The notes under the pieces are model-generated. The model ran no database searches. It saw only the letters and a list, made by a program, of their open reading frames with translations, and was not told where the DNA came from. A DNA stretch of 39,758 bases, taken from assembly GCA_033557835.1 (NCBI GenBank), contig JAWQRO010000403.1, positions 1 to 39,758 of the forward strand. Reading direction: 5' to 3'. Shown one piece after another: positions 1-12,120 of this stretch. How positions within the stretch are numbered: the first letter of the stretch is position 1; every line of letters begins with the position of its first letter. Source of the DNA: Helochares maculicollis (taxonomy: Eukaryota > Arthropoda > Insecta > Coleoptera > Hydrophilidae). The translations under genes and the position numbers were made by a program.

Positions 1-39
<39 letters not shown>
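1..39. repeat. (TA)n microsatellite at the left edge
   Basis: About 19 uninterrupted TA dinucleotides, followed at 40-60 by a degenerate TATG-rich stretch. It abuts the mariner that starts at 61; the TA at 59-60 serves as one copy of that element's target duplication. Mariners insert at TA, so this tract is a natural target. Confidence 0.97.
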
Positions 40-45
<6 letters not shown>

Positions 46-60
46 TTATGTATGTATATA

Positions 61-92
61 CGGGGTGTGTTCAAAAAGTATAGCGAATTTTG
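61..92 (+). repeat. Left terminal inverted repeat of mariner 61-1353
   Basis: It starts CGGGGTGTGTTCAAAAAG. Against the reverse complement of 1322-1353, about 27 of 32 positions match by eye. It lies downstream of the transposase stop. Confidence 0.9.
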
Positions 93-114
93 TGTTTTTT
101 CAAAAATTATTTAT

Positions 115-1147
115 TTATTCATGAATATCTATTTTGTCCCCTTCAAAGTCATCCCCATGAGATGTAATACACTTGTGCCAACGTTTTTTCCAATTTTCGA
201 AGCAATTAAAAAATCATTTTCCTTTATATTGTTTAGCTCCTCCTTCGATGTCATCTTTATCTCATCAATATTAGCGTAGCGTCGTCCTCTCATGGGCCTC
301 TGTAGTTTCGGGAACAAGAAAAAGTCACAGGGGTCCAGATCTGGGGAATATGGTGGCTGCGGCATCATTAGTGTGTTGTTTTTGGCCAAAAAGTCGCACA
401 TAAGCAACGATGTGTGAGCAGTGCCGTTATCGTGGTGCAAAAGCTAATTTTTGTTCTTCCACAAATCCGGGTGTTTCTGGCGGATTGCTTCACGCAAATT
501 GCGCATAACTTGCAGATAATATTCCTTATTGACCGTTCTACCTTGTGGCAAGAACTCACGATGCGCCACGCCCCTGCAATCGAAGAAAACGGTAAGCAAA
601 ACTTTCACAGTCGATCGAACTTGGCGCGCTTTTTTCGGTCTTGGTTCGTGCGGTAACTTCCATTGAGATGATTGAGTTTTGGATTCCACGTCATAACCGT
701 AACGATTCGTCACCAGTTATGACCCTCTGGAGCAAATTTGCGTTGTCGTGGACAGAGTCCAACAGCTCATTAGCAATTTTCATGCGAAGCTGTTTTTGGT
801 CGAAATTGAGCAATTTTGGTACGAATTTCGCGGCGACCCGTATCATGCCCAAATCATTGACAAAAATCGAATGGCACGAGCTATTCGATATGTCTAGGTC
901 CTCAGCAACTTCTTTAACGGTGATTCGATGATTGGCCAATACCATTTTTTTCACTTCATCAATTTTTTCGTCTGTTGTTGAAGTGCTCGTTCACATCTTC
1001 TCGGCCTTCTGAGAACATTTTGTACCACCGATAAACATTGCTTCGGCCCAAGGTAGCTTCTACGTATGCCACAGTCAACATTTGGAATGCATCCGCACAC
1101 TTAATTTTGTTTTTCACACAAAATTTGATACAGGTTCTTTGATCCAT
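115..1147 (-). pseudogene. Mariner DD34D transposase, broken
   Basis: A cut-and-paste transposase that would bind the inverted repeats and excise the element. The start is the ATG at 1145-1147 (MDQRTCIKF) and the stop is at 115-117, giving about 344 codons, the usual mariner length. Visible parts are the N-terminal helix-turn-helix region (CADAFQMLTVAYVEATLGRS, then VYRWYKMFSEGRED), ITGDES with catalytic D1 at 709-711, HHDNGTAHT with D2 at 429-431, and PPYSPDLDPCDFFLF with D3 at 324-326. D2 and D3 are separated by 34 residues. Lesions: a small frameshifting deletion near 988 removes the linker before STSTTDEKID; a deletion of about 5 nt near 702 removes the WV after GDES; an in-frame TAG at 444-446 stands where the family has Trp; a 1-nt shift lies near 200. 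The catalytic codons survive, suggesting relatively recent death. Confidence 0.95.
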
Positions 1148-1321
1148 TTTTTTGAATAGGTAAAAATCGAAGACGAGCCAAAACACGTGCAAGCAAAGCA
1201 GCTGTCAATAATTAACTAAACATTCAAAATGGCCGAACTTGTCGGTATAAATGAAAGATATGAGTACCAACATATCGCCACAAAAATATCGAAATTCGAA
1301 TATACGTAACACGCGAACATT

Positions 1322-1353
1322 CAAAATTCGCGATAATTATTGAACACACTTCG
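1322..1353 (-). repeat. Right terminal inverted repeat of mariner 61-1353
   Basis: On the minus strand it starts CGAAGTGTGTTCAATAAT and pairs with 61-92. It lies upstream of the transposase start, so it would hold the transposase binding site and the promoter-proximal end. Confidence 0.9.
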
Positions 1354-2340
1354 TAGTGTAGCCTCCATTGTTTGGTATCTTAGGTGTTACTAGGTAGAAG
1401 GTTCAAAGGAGGTATTTTTGGTACTTTTAATGTGAACTTCCGATTCATGTTGACACACTTTTCATCTAGTTATGTATATTTCTCCTTTTGCCAAATGTCA
1501 TGGTTGTTTGCTATTCTGAACCAAGTTTTTTCTGCGATCTTTCTAATGTCTCGATCCCATCTGTCATTAAGACATTTTCTTGGTTGTTTTGCGTCTCTGG
1601 GGTATCATTCGATTAGTCTTGTGGTTCATCTGTTATCGGTCCTTCTCGCGATGTGTCTAGCCCATTGCCATTTAAGTGATTTTACTAGTTGTTTTTCTCA
1701 TCCACTCATTTCTTTTTCTTCATAGTTCATTGGATAGCTAGAAATTTTTGCGTGACGATTACATTTAGAATACAAGTTTTACAGCCACATCTTAATATAG
1801 GTAAGATGCATTGATCAAAGGATTCGCTTTTCAAATAAAGAGACCTTTTCGATTTGAATATAGTGTGTCTTCCCGAATATTCTCTAAGCCAGTTTGCATC
1901 TTCTGTTTATTTCTGAGGCTAGGGACCTTGAAACATAGACAGCTTGGCCTAAATATACATTCGTAAATTTGTTATAATTTCTTCTCATTAACTTTGATGT
2001 ATGCAACTGCTGTAAATTCGCTGAATATCACTTTCGTCTTTGAATGGCATATTTGTAGCCTAAGTTTTTGACTGACAGCATATAGTTCGTTAATTAGATT
2101 TTATAATTCGTCTGTACTATTCGCTACAAGGACTATGTCATCAGCGAACCAAAGGTTGCTAAGCCGTTCACCATCTTATTAAGCCTCATAGTGCAGAACT
2201 CACATCGGCATCCTGCCTTTTCTTTTGGCTTCATAGAATCTAGAGTGTACTTAAAGCGGTTTAGAATAATTTTTATGAACACTTTACATACCATTGGCTG
2301 CAAGCCAAAACCTTAAACATACGATATTTCTTTATGATTG
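1354..2340 (-). mobile_element. Non-LTR retrotransposon (RTE-like LINE) relic, 3' half
   Basis: Degenerate reverse transcriptase ORF on the minus strand. In coding order: FIKIILNRFKYTLD and KPKEKAGCR (about 2200-2305), resembling the early RT block that precedes AGFR; the catalytic FADDIVL motif with its Asp pair at 2137-2142, followed by VANSTDEL; a post-RT stretch including SESFDQCILPIL (about 1770-1850); and the C-terminal block LKWQWARHIARRTDNRW (about 1635-1690), then WFRIANNHDMW. The C-terminal block is characteristic of the insect endonuclease-reverse transcriptase LINEs usually placed near RTE. The RT core between AGCR and FADD is missing (internal deletion), and frameshifts and stops are many. 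The 3' end (about 1356-1420) matches repeats at 14397-14565 and 35670-35838. Clade is uncertain; LINE identity is secure. Confidence 0.88.
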
Positions 2341-5300
2341 GGTTTAAATTATGAAGATAATTCTAACAGCTCGACCGATTTTTCTTCCCAGATGGATTTA
2401 AACTGCCATCTCGCACTTATCTTTGATTTGTGTATCAGAAGTGCACCTGTGCTTACGATTTAAAGCTGGTAGTGGTTCAATATCTAATTCAGGCTTTCAA
2501 ACTAATAAAAATACATGACAAATGAATTGTAAACAATATCTAGAAATTCTAGAGAGTACTCATAGTAATAATCGAGGAAATAGTGAAACTTTCCAATTTC
2601 TAATAAATTTTAAAGAGAACACACTATCCTCACAAACACTGATAACGCAAATAATTTGTATTCCAAATATTCTATGAATCGAATTAAGACATTCTCAAGT
2701 TCTGGATGAGTAAGCAAGAAAGATTCTAAAACTACGAAACTGAAAAAGTTATTTTTTAAATGAATGATAAGCAATTCTACAGTTTTCGCTGAAACTGGGC
2801 AAACTGATTTCCAAACTATAATAAAATCATACATTATATTTATGATTAACAGAGACAATATTTCATGAAATGTTCCCATAATTATTTACCCTTTTAATGG
2901 CAATAGTATGCATTATTGAGATTAAGCAGCAAGGTCTGATAAACTTAAGAAAATCTTGTATACAGCTGAAGGGTAGAACAACTTGAAATATAAAATTTTT
3001 ATTTTAGGTGCGTCTTGTACCAACTCTTAAATTTTTGCTTAAATTTCTGTGTCTAGTACTTTCGTAGTATCTTATGCGTTAAGGAAAAAATATATTAATT
3101 GCCTTGCTTCAGCAACTAGTTTACTGGATAATATTTGAATACTGTAAAGGTTAGTAGATATTGTGACCTACATATCACAAAAGTTGTTACAACCCGCAAT
3201 TTTGTGAGTCGTACGCTCAGTTTCATCATTACAGCTCAAATGATTTGAGCACCATTATTTTACATCCACATGTATAAGCAGCAGGTCAAAACGGAATCAA
3301 ATAGATCCGAAAACGCTCAAACTGCGGAACATTGCAATACCTTCCCAATACTATAATTTATATAATGTACGGGAAAGCAAAGACTTGGTTCCAGCGTCTT
3401 TTGTTTATCAATTACTGCGTAAAGTTTTAAATGTGAAAAGTTTAAGAAATAGTAGTTGATTTGTTTCGCTTGAAATGACTCTTAAACAGCTAGTGGCAAT
3501 GCAGCAGCGATGATGAAGGTGGCTGGTGGTGGCTATTTAACTTGGCAGCATCAACATCAGGAGGAATAAACGCACCAGGAGTTAGAGGAGAGCAAAGAGT
3601 AAGAGTTGAAAATGAATAATGCATGTAGTGCTCTGCATACACACGCTGCACGTGACGCGGCCATGTTAAATGTCAAGTGATTTGTGATGGATTATTTGCC
3701 TCTCGAATGGCAACTGTTCAGATGCTGCATGTTTCTCCCGAGTGGAACCGTGTTTTCCCTACAACAACAACGTCACTTTATTGCGTCTTATCTTTCGATT
3801 GACGACTTTCGGTTTCTATTCTCCATTCCGATTCTGATTCCTTATGTAAAGTTGAAGGTTGTTCAAGGCAACGAATGCAAAAATACCACGCTAAACGAGA
3901 AGAATCCAGCAACGACATTTTTTCTTCATGTTCGTCCACTTTGCTGCTGAGACTTTACAATACAAGAAATAGTCTTAGCTTTCAGCGAAATCATCTTAAA
4001 TTAAAGAACTGAAAAAATTTTCTGTTGGTTTGTCGTTTCAGCTTGCCAAAAAAATGCAGCCTCTAGTTATAAAGATCGTTGGGTTGTTAGCGCGTGTCCC
4101 ACACATGCTATCTTCAAACTCATAAGCAGAGGCGGCCGCTCAGCCGTACTTGAAGATTAAATCTGCACTTACAGAAATGGTGACCATTCTTTTAAACTCC
4201 TCGACCTCAGAATGTAATTTTCTTTTATGTCAGTGTTACATTTGTTTCCTTAAATGATAAAACGGAACGCCGGCACTCCACCGCGCAGTAAAATTTTTAC
4301 ATAACTCGTGGATTTCTTTGATAACTTTTACGACTTTGCTCCGTACTGGACTCGGAATGGAACAGATCAATCCGCAAGATTGCCTTAAATTTTATTTCCA
4401 CTCATAAATATTCACTTTATCGAGATTTCGCCTGACGTCCACCTCTTGTCAGCGCCGATCGCAATTCCACCAATTTCATTTTTTATTCAATACTCCGTTC
4501 GATACAAATTAACAACACGCGCAAAAAAGAATAAACAGCAACAAATCAAATAAAAAAGAAACACAGCAATTAAATAAACATAGCGAAAAGAGCTGCTAAA
4601 CAAACAGTTCAGAATAAAAGTGGCAGTTCAACGTTCGTACGTAAAATTTCATTTGAAGAGGTTCATGTACCCAACTGCTAGTCAAAGAATTTATAAGGTC
4701 ACATAGTTCTGGAATCTTTCCTCTTCCATTTACAGCAACGAAACATTACCGAAGAAGTAAATTTAATTAAGACCTCATGCAGCAGCTCCTTAATGAAAAC
4801 TACCAGGAAATAGAATAAAAATGCACTCGTAGCCTATTAATTAAAGATTTACCTTATTAATGAGTCGTATAAAATTAACTATTATGATCTTCGCGTTTAT
4901 TAATTTACATCTTTATGAGAACGAATTCGGCCGCGGTCTAGTGGACGAGAACGTGACAAATGTTAGGAAAATCGGTCTTGAAACGCGTTTTGACCGCTTT
5001 GCGCGCCAAGCGCCAACGCCACATTAAAATGTAGATTCAGAGTTCAAGTCATGAATTATTTAGAGTGAACTCTTTTGTTTGGTTTAAGATTTTTTTCTTG
5101 TTTTGATTAGAAGACCGTTAATCGCTCCAAAATTGTTGTGGTATACATCCAGATTTTGCAGTTTTAATTTATTTGATTAACATTAGATTTTTTGTTGCGA
5201 TTCTATATTTTCAGGGCTAGTCGTATGTATCCCTTTTTTTTGACTAATTTTTACTAGACTTCTTTCTAAAAGCAAATATAGTTTCCATTAACAACATTAA

Positions 5301-8300
5301 CATTTGAAATTAAATATGAATATTTAGAACAATAAATTTTCTTGTATTATAAATAGTTAATACACTGCATTATGTAGAGAAGTTTAATACTTAATACTCA
5401 ATGAGTGGTTCTTAAAATTTGACTTTTTACAAAATTGTTCGTAAACAAAAAAAGTGCATATTATCAACCCACAATCTGAATTGTGGTTCCTATGTCTATG
5501 TTTTTGGTGAGAATAGTTTCATATTCTGAGGTTAGATTGAATATGTGTTTGTTACTACTACTAGCACTTTCTGTATTTTGTAGAATACAAAAAAAATAAT
5601 AGTTTTCTAAATAGTTTTGTTAAATTTATGTTGATAAGAGGCTTGCTTTACTGATTGAGATGTCTTTTTTGTTGAATTTTCTTTTAATATGATTTAGTGC
5701 TGATTTTGCGTAGATATCGTTTGTGATGTATGATACGATGTTGTCTTGTAATTAATTGTTTAAGGGATAATTACCTACAGAAGCATTTAAATTGAATTAG
5801 TGATATTTTTCTTCTAATTTTCCATAATAATTTAGTTGATTTAATCAAAATATTTATGTTTGCGTTTCTTTTGTTATGTACTATATTCATGGTAAAAGTA
5901 CATTTTGAGAAATATTGTGACTCTACATATTTAAATTAGTGAGTACGTGTACAACTTTGTACAAAACTGCAATTTGTAGAATTTAAATATAGTTTAACAA
6001 TATCAGTATCGACGATTTGTATACTTAAAGTAAAGACTGTAGGAACTTTATACAACATGCTTTTATACAGCTGTTAATTTAAAGGTGATATGTAATTAAA
6101 AAATGCAACATAGGCATACATTTGTTCAATATTTTTTTGTATGTAAACAGTGATGTCTTTTGAATTGGATTATGATTTGAAACATACAATGAACAACTTT
6201 TTTAATATTAATTATTGCAATATAAATTCTATACTTAAAAATTTAGGTTTGGTCAGGCGTTATTTTTGTTTTGCAAGCTATACAATATTTTGAAAGTTAT
6301 TTTGGTAATTGAATAGTAAAATCCAAAGTTTCTTTAAAAATTATTTTTATTTCGTATAGATTGTGGTTTAAATTCTAAAGTATGAAAAATTTGCACAGTG
6401 ACAAGAAAAGAGTCAAAATATTTCATATAGATGAGGTGTCGTCATTCCTATGTATGCTTAAACATTAACTGCATAAAGATCTATTGTACAAAGTAAACGT
6501 TTATATATTTTATTTTGTTTTGATAATAAATATTTAGTAAACGTATGCCAATTTTTTCATGTATTGTTTTCCAAAAATTTTCGCTGGACAAATTAATTCT
6601 CTCTTTATAAATACATAATTTTTACTTTTCGATTATTTGAGGATTGGGCACTTTCAATTCCTTGAAACCAATATTTGATTACGAGTATACATTTTAATGC
6701 ACCGCTACCGCATTCAGGAAAATTGATACAAATGTAACATTACCTGCTTAATTTATTTTTCCACTCCATGAAAAGATGTATCGTGAATTTACAGCTTCAC
6801 CAACGAATATCGAAATAAAAATATTAAGTAATTAGCTACCCAAAGAGGAAGTGAATGATCATGTACTGTATCCATAATGATGATAAATTAATTAACTGCA
6901 CTCGAAGCAATAGAATTTAAAAATTTTTGCGCGATTAACTTTTTCCTGGTGCACCTAATGTCAGGAACGCCATATGGTTGAGAAATATAATTTATTAACA
7001 CTCTCTCCCATAAGTAGCAAGTGTGCGGTAGGTTACGTAATTAAAAGACATGATGCCAGGCTGCTAGAACGATGGAAAAATTAAGGTTTGCTTACTCCTA
7101 ATTTTTCAAAATAAATCTCGCGCAGAACTTTGAGAGCTTTGTTGATCTTGTAGTGCTTAGAAGTGAAAGAACGCCGCGACCGCTCTGTACATACGTAAAT
7201 GCACTTAATCCCTTTATGTAACTTTTAACATTTTAACGGTTAACCTCTGGCGACATTGTGTTCGCGTGTTAACATAAATTAAAGGAGCGGGCGACAAGGG
7301 TTCATGATTTATGAGTTAACATGTCATAATTTCTAAACTCACTGCGAAAATAACTAAAAAGGGCAATTTATTACAATTAGGCGTACGTAAAAATCCTCGC
7401 ATAGAGACGAGGCATTCCTTCTTCATCCTGCGGGTTTCTATATTTGAAAACGTGGGAAACTTGAGAAAATTTTAATAGAAACAGGTGACAAAAAATACCG
7501 TGCTTGTGAAGTAATAACCCAATTTTCCTTGACGAGAATAGAATACAAGAATAAAGTAAAAGCTTATTACTAAATTTAATAACCCAACCGAAAGCAGGAC
7601 GTGAATATTAACGGAGGGTGCAAACACATAAAAAATTTGAATATTGAAAATGAATACAGAATGTAAAACTGGGGGACGGAAGGAACAAACTGAAGTAGAG
7701 TAGAGTGGAGGAGTTTGATTAGAAAACTTCATCTCTGCCGTGGCACCTTTCTCGTGTTGCTTCTTCAATTTGTACGTGTCGGGCTGCTGCAAAACACGTC
7801 TCTTATATGTTAAGGACTGCGTTATCCTTTTGTGTATTAACACATCTGTGGCATTAGGTTCGCTTTGTAGTCAAAATGAAAAGTGATACGCATGATTAAT
7901 TTTATCTGTGACAAAATGGATCTTGTTACCTCTTGAGATTTTTAATAAACTGTAGCATTCTTGATTAAGAATTTTGCGGAGAAAATTATCTAAATAAATA
8001 ATTTTGGAAAAAGAAATCAACTAAAGCGAAGAGATAAAGTAAATACAAAAAGCTTATAGTATCACAGCAGAAACGGAATATTAGGAAGTGATATAAGGGA
8101 TTTATTCCTTGCTTTTATAACGGTTATTTAATCGCCTAATCAGAGATAGTTCAAATCAGATTATTTGCAGTAAGTTACCTTATAAAAAATAAATAGTTTA
8201 ATCGTAGACGCCGGCTCTAAGAAGTCGAAGGTTGTCTGAGAGAAATCGAATGGTTATTTAAGAGCAAAATCTATAAATGGTATGAACGGTCTCGAAGTTA

Positions 8301-11300
8301 GTAATCGGCTTCGCACACAATAATGTTTATTGAAAACATAAATTTATTTCCTGACTTTAAGATCATACTTCCTCAATTGTAACTCTAGGCTAACGTATGT
8401 CAATTAAACTTTTAATTCCCAGACACCATTCGCAGTTATCTCGACTAAATATCACGCTCTAAGGAGATTGGAGGAATAAATATCAAAATTTTTCGCTGTT
8501 CTACGCGAATCTTGCGAACTAAGTTCAACAAACTAACAGCGATGGGATGGATATGGACGCTGTCTCGTCTGGATTATGTGCTTTAATAAATTCATTTTTA
8601 TTATGTATATATTACAAGCAGACGTTTATTACTCGGATGAAATGAACTGTGAACATTTTGTGAAATATAATTATCACGGTATTTTATTTCATTTCCACTT
8701 ACTTAATTTCTATTTAGGTGCATGATGCGTTTATGTTAGCCATGAATTTATGAGTGCCTAATAGCGTTGCTCATATTTCACTCAACTTGTTTTGTGTGGA
8801 ATTCACATTATGGTTTCTGACTACAGATCTACCAATTTACTATAACAGACGAAAAATTAAGGAAGAACAATTTGCCCAACTGTAGATGCTTCTTTTATTG
8901 AAATCGTTGTACTATATTTAATTTACGTGTCAATAGCTCCAACTTCTTTTTCCAAACTATCGGTTTTCATCAATGATGCACCGATTCTTTTAACTTATTT
9001 TGCATAATATTATATTTTTAATTTATTAAACCATCCACCTGCTTGCTATAAAGCGACCAATTTACAATTTTTTTAGTCGTTAAAAATCATACTGTGACGA
9101 TTAATTGGAATAATCAACAGCTAGAAGAAATTGATTCTTAATAGGACAACTAACATCTTGAAGGCTGCCTAAACATCTCTATAGCAACTATAACATTTCC
9201 ATAATTTGAAATTACGTTGCTTCAAGAATATAAAGTAGACTGTTATTGCTAAGATAGTCGCTGTAATGGTTTAATTACATTTCATATTCCTTTGGTTTAG
9301 ATTTAGCTTCATTCATTTACTTGAGCCGCATCTATTAAAACTCTCTCTGCTAGAAAATTAAATCTAATTGAAAACTAGATTTTTGGTTCATTTAAATCTA
9401 TAGAAATAAGCCATATTGCGTCCGGGATTACTAGTTATGTTAAATAATGCTTACGATAAATAGTGTATATTGGATTATAAATATTAGAAGTGTTAATAAT
9501 TCTGTAATATATTCATACATCATGAGTAAAACCTACTTACTCTAAAAGAAATGTATAACACATTTCTGACATTTCCGATTACTTTATTTTAATTTAAAAC
9601 TCTGTGGCTATCCTTTCAAGATTCGAATTATTTAATTTTTTACTTATGACGATCAGAGCATCTTCTAAGATTTCATAATTTTGTCCAACGTTTATAAAAA
9701 AAGCAACATTTTAATAATATCTTTTATGACTAATTTTCAATATATTCTCAAGATTTGTTTTATGATTTGCATTTAAAAATAACATTTAACATTCAATCTT
9801 AAATTTGGTGCTCCTTCAAAAATGTGCTGCTTTTACACTACTTTTCCACTAATTGTCAGATATTTTGTTCAATATATTTTATCTATTATCTTTAATAGCC
9901 TTCAGAATTATGATATAGTTTTCGAAGTATATAGAAGTTTAAAGACACTTTGTTATTTAATTTCACAAGTTGTAGGTAAAATATAATTTAAATACTAAGA
10001 ACCTTATTAAACCTTAGTTTCAAAATGTTTATGTTTTATTGGCGGCATTTACGTAAATTATGGAAAATATTTCGATATACTTATGGCCATGATCTCAGTA
10101 GTTTTTGTCTGAATTCACACAAGATCAACTATCATCTTTTTTATTTTTCTTTAATTAATCCTAAGTTTATTTAATATTTCCCTACCTTTTACGAATTAAT
10201 TTCAACTAACTATACAATTAACTATCTATTAAAAAGATTTATTTATATATATATTTATATATCACCTATATTTAACTATTTAACGAAGAATTTATGAAAT
10301 TTTATATTAAATGAAATGTATGAGCAGCTAATAGCGGCTACATGGAGTATGCGCTATAAATTTAATTACATTACTTGTGCTTTCATCCTAGAACTAACTT
10401 AAAGTAATGCACATGGTTAGTTTCCAGAAAGACAACATGAATATGATGTTTTACAATTTAAATTAAAGCATTTCGGTTGTCATAACTAAACTTAATACCT
10501 CTTGCGTTTCATTACAGTTCTAGGGTTTTAGAAAGCGACTTCATTAACCTAACAAAATTGTCAATCTAAAAGTCTTGCTATAAAGTTTTAGCTGGAAAAC
10601 GTTGCGAAAATGTTAACGAAAATTTTCACCAATAGAATCTTACATGACAGCAGTGTAATCAATACATTCAAACAAATAGTATCCATAGAGAGGGTTCGTG
10701 AGAAATTTCTTAGAACCCAACAAGCAAATGACCAAAAACTCTTACAATGTGTAGTAAAATGTGCAAATTAATATAAGGTTCGTAAAAATGACTGTTTTTG
10801 TGAAAAGTTGACAAAAATTAAGATCAATTGATGCCATTCTCAGTAGCATATAAAAGTTTTGCTTGCATCACGGATATGACTAGCATATTGGCAATATTTG
10901 CTTCACTCAATTGTGAAATGCTTCTTTATTCCATTAACAAGTATTATGCTATACTTTACTTTTGAGAGTTAATTTTATCAAATAAGTTGAAAGGCAAAAA
11001 TAAGAACTGAATATATTCACAGATGTTTTAGCAATATGGAATAATCTATGTAATTATACTTAATGATATGAGATCTTACAAATTATACCAGCAGTTTTGT
11101 GAAAACGACCTTCCACAGTTTATTCCACCAATTGTGGCTGCTAGAAAATTATGGTTTCTTCAGTCATTTTGAATAAGTGAGAGTTGGACTACCCCATGTC
11201 ATCATTTGGGTACTAACAGGTAATTGCATTTTGTCTAAAATTTGGTCAGAAGATAACTTTTTTCTGTGTTTCTCGCTGCAATTTCCTTTTAGAATTTTAG

Positions 11301-11316
11301 ACTTCTTACCTATATA
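2341..11316. other. Long AT-rich non-coding stretch
   Basis: I see no recognisable gene, RNA or element here. The longest frames (89 codons minus at 2610-2879, 88 plus at 3684-3950, 123 minus at 7472-7843) show no family motif, no flanking splice signals I trust, and low-complexity or hydrophobic runs expected from AT-rich DNA. Composition is uneven: GC-richer islands near 3480-3700, 4080-4460, 4920-5040 and 7130-7310 stand out from the AT-rich remainder and could be conserved regulatory DNA. An A-rich CAA-type run lies at 4500-4620. Short TA-rich patches occur near 10240. Confidence 0.6.
3480..3700. other. GC-richer island, possible conserved non-coding block
   Basis: Contains CAGCAGCGATGATGAAGG, TGGCTGGTGGTGGC and a CACGTGACGCGGCC segment, in sharp compositional contrast to both flanks. 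No open frame extends through it. This fits a regulatory island, but that is an inference from composition only. Confidence 0.3.
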
Positions 11317-12120
11317 CTAGGTTGTCAAATAAGGTTTGAGGTTCGATAAGTAAAACACAATTTTATGGTTTGAAATACACTTCAGTTTACAGTATAGTCT
11401 CCGTGAACATCAGTACATTTGTTCTAACGAGATTACAGTTTATGAATTCCATCTCTGTAGTGAAAGTCTAAACAAAAATGCAAAATACACTTCTACATCT
11501 GCTATAATCTCATCATTTGATGAAAAACGCTTTTCAGGCATGAATTTTTTTTAGGTCTGCAAACAAATGAAAGTCGCTAGTGAATACAGAGGATGCTCTA
11601 ACAATTCGAACTTTAATGACACGGTGCATTTGTCTGCAAACCGGGTCTTTTTTCACGACTTTTTTCCTTTAGCTGCTCTTAAATTTTTTAAACATCTCAA
11701 AAAAGTTTACGCTAACACCTTTTTGGACGATTTTTGGTCACTCTTTTCGGAGCCAAATAACCAAGCTCAAACCACTGTTTAGCCTCTTGTTTTGATTCAG
11801 GATCATGAAGGTAGACCCATGTCTCATCCATAGTGACGCATAAATTCACTTTGTCTCTTCGAAAATGCTCTAAATGTTGTTCAGAAAGTTGCACTCGAAT
11901 GTGTTTTTGTTCCATTGCTAGCAAATACGGAACCCATTGTGCACACAGTTTTTTGAAACCTACTACTTCAGTCAAACTATTGCTTACACTACTTAATGAG
12001 ATGTCCATTTCTACTAAATCTCTTTCAGTCAGTCTACAATTTACCAATACTATATGCTGTATTTTTTCTACGATTGCTAGTGTTGTTGCTGTTTTTGGAA
12101 AACTGCTAAAATAGACTGTA
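11317..12120 (-). mobile_element. Mariner relic with internal deletion
   Basis: A minus-strand mariner. The transposase 3' side ends in an inverted-repeat-like sequence beginning CTAGGTTGTCAAATAAGG at 11317, preceded by TA at 11315-11316. The other end is not clearly visible: a weak GTTGTCATATT match near 12240 could be its remnant, which would extend the element to about 12250. Total length is short for a mariner because the transposase core between the first and third catalytic residues has largely been deleted. Confidence 0.85.
11400..12120 (-). pseudogene. Mariner transposase fragment, D2 region missing
   Basis: In coding order: PKTATTLAIVEKIQHIVLV (about 12055-12111), the inter-domain linker and second helix-turn-helix; RLTERDLVEMDISLSSV and GFKKLCAQWVPYLLAMEQK; then CVTMDETWVYLHDPESKQEA with catalytic D1 at 11826-11828. 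D1 to KRVTKNRPK stays in one frame. Stops and shifts follow, and no HDN-type D2 block is found before SDFHLFADLKK, which carries D3 at 11573-11575. The distance from D1 to D3 is far shorter than in an intact mariner, so a large internal deletion is inferred. The N-terminal first helix-turn-helix is not recognisable. The D1 region resembles the relic at 34576-35176 (shared DPESKQEA and GF-LC motifs). Confidence 0.85.

Larger units (their letters stand above)
61..1353 (-). mobile_element. Full-length mariner (DD34D), inactive, nested in a LINE
   Basis: A 1,293-bp element with terminal inverted repeats at 61-92 and 1322-1353, flanked by TA at 59-60 and at 1354-1355, as expected for Tc1/mariner insertion. 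It carries one transposase reading frame on the minus strand (115-1147), the standard layout for a 1.3-kb mariner. The right flank is the 3' end of a LINE relic on the same strand, so this element landed in that LINE. The coding region has few lesions, but frameshifts, a stop and small deletions make it non-autonomous. Confidence 0.95.

Noticed and set aside
1384..1725. 113-codon plus-strand frame
   Set aside because: Antisense of the LINE C-terminal block (WQWARHIARR on the other strand).
7472..7843. 123-codon minus-strand frame, the longest not explained by a transposon
   Set aside because: No recognisable motif, mixed basic then hydrophobic composition, no supporting splice or promoter context; expected by chance in 40 kb of AT-rich DNA.
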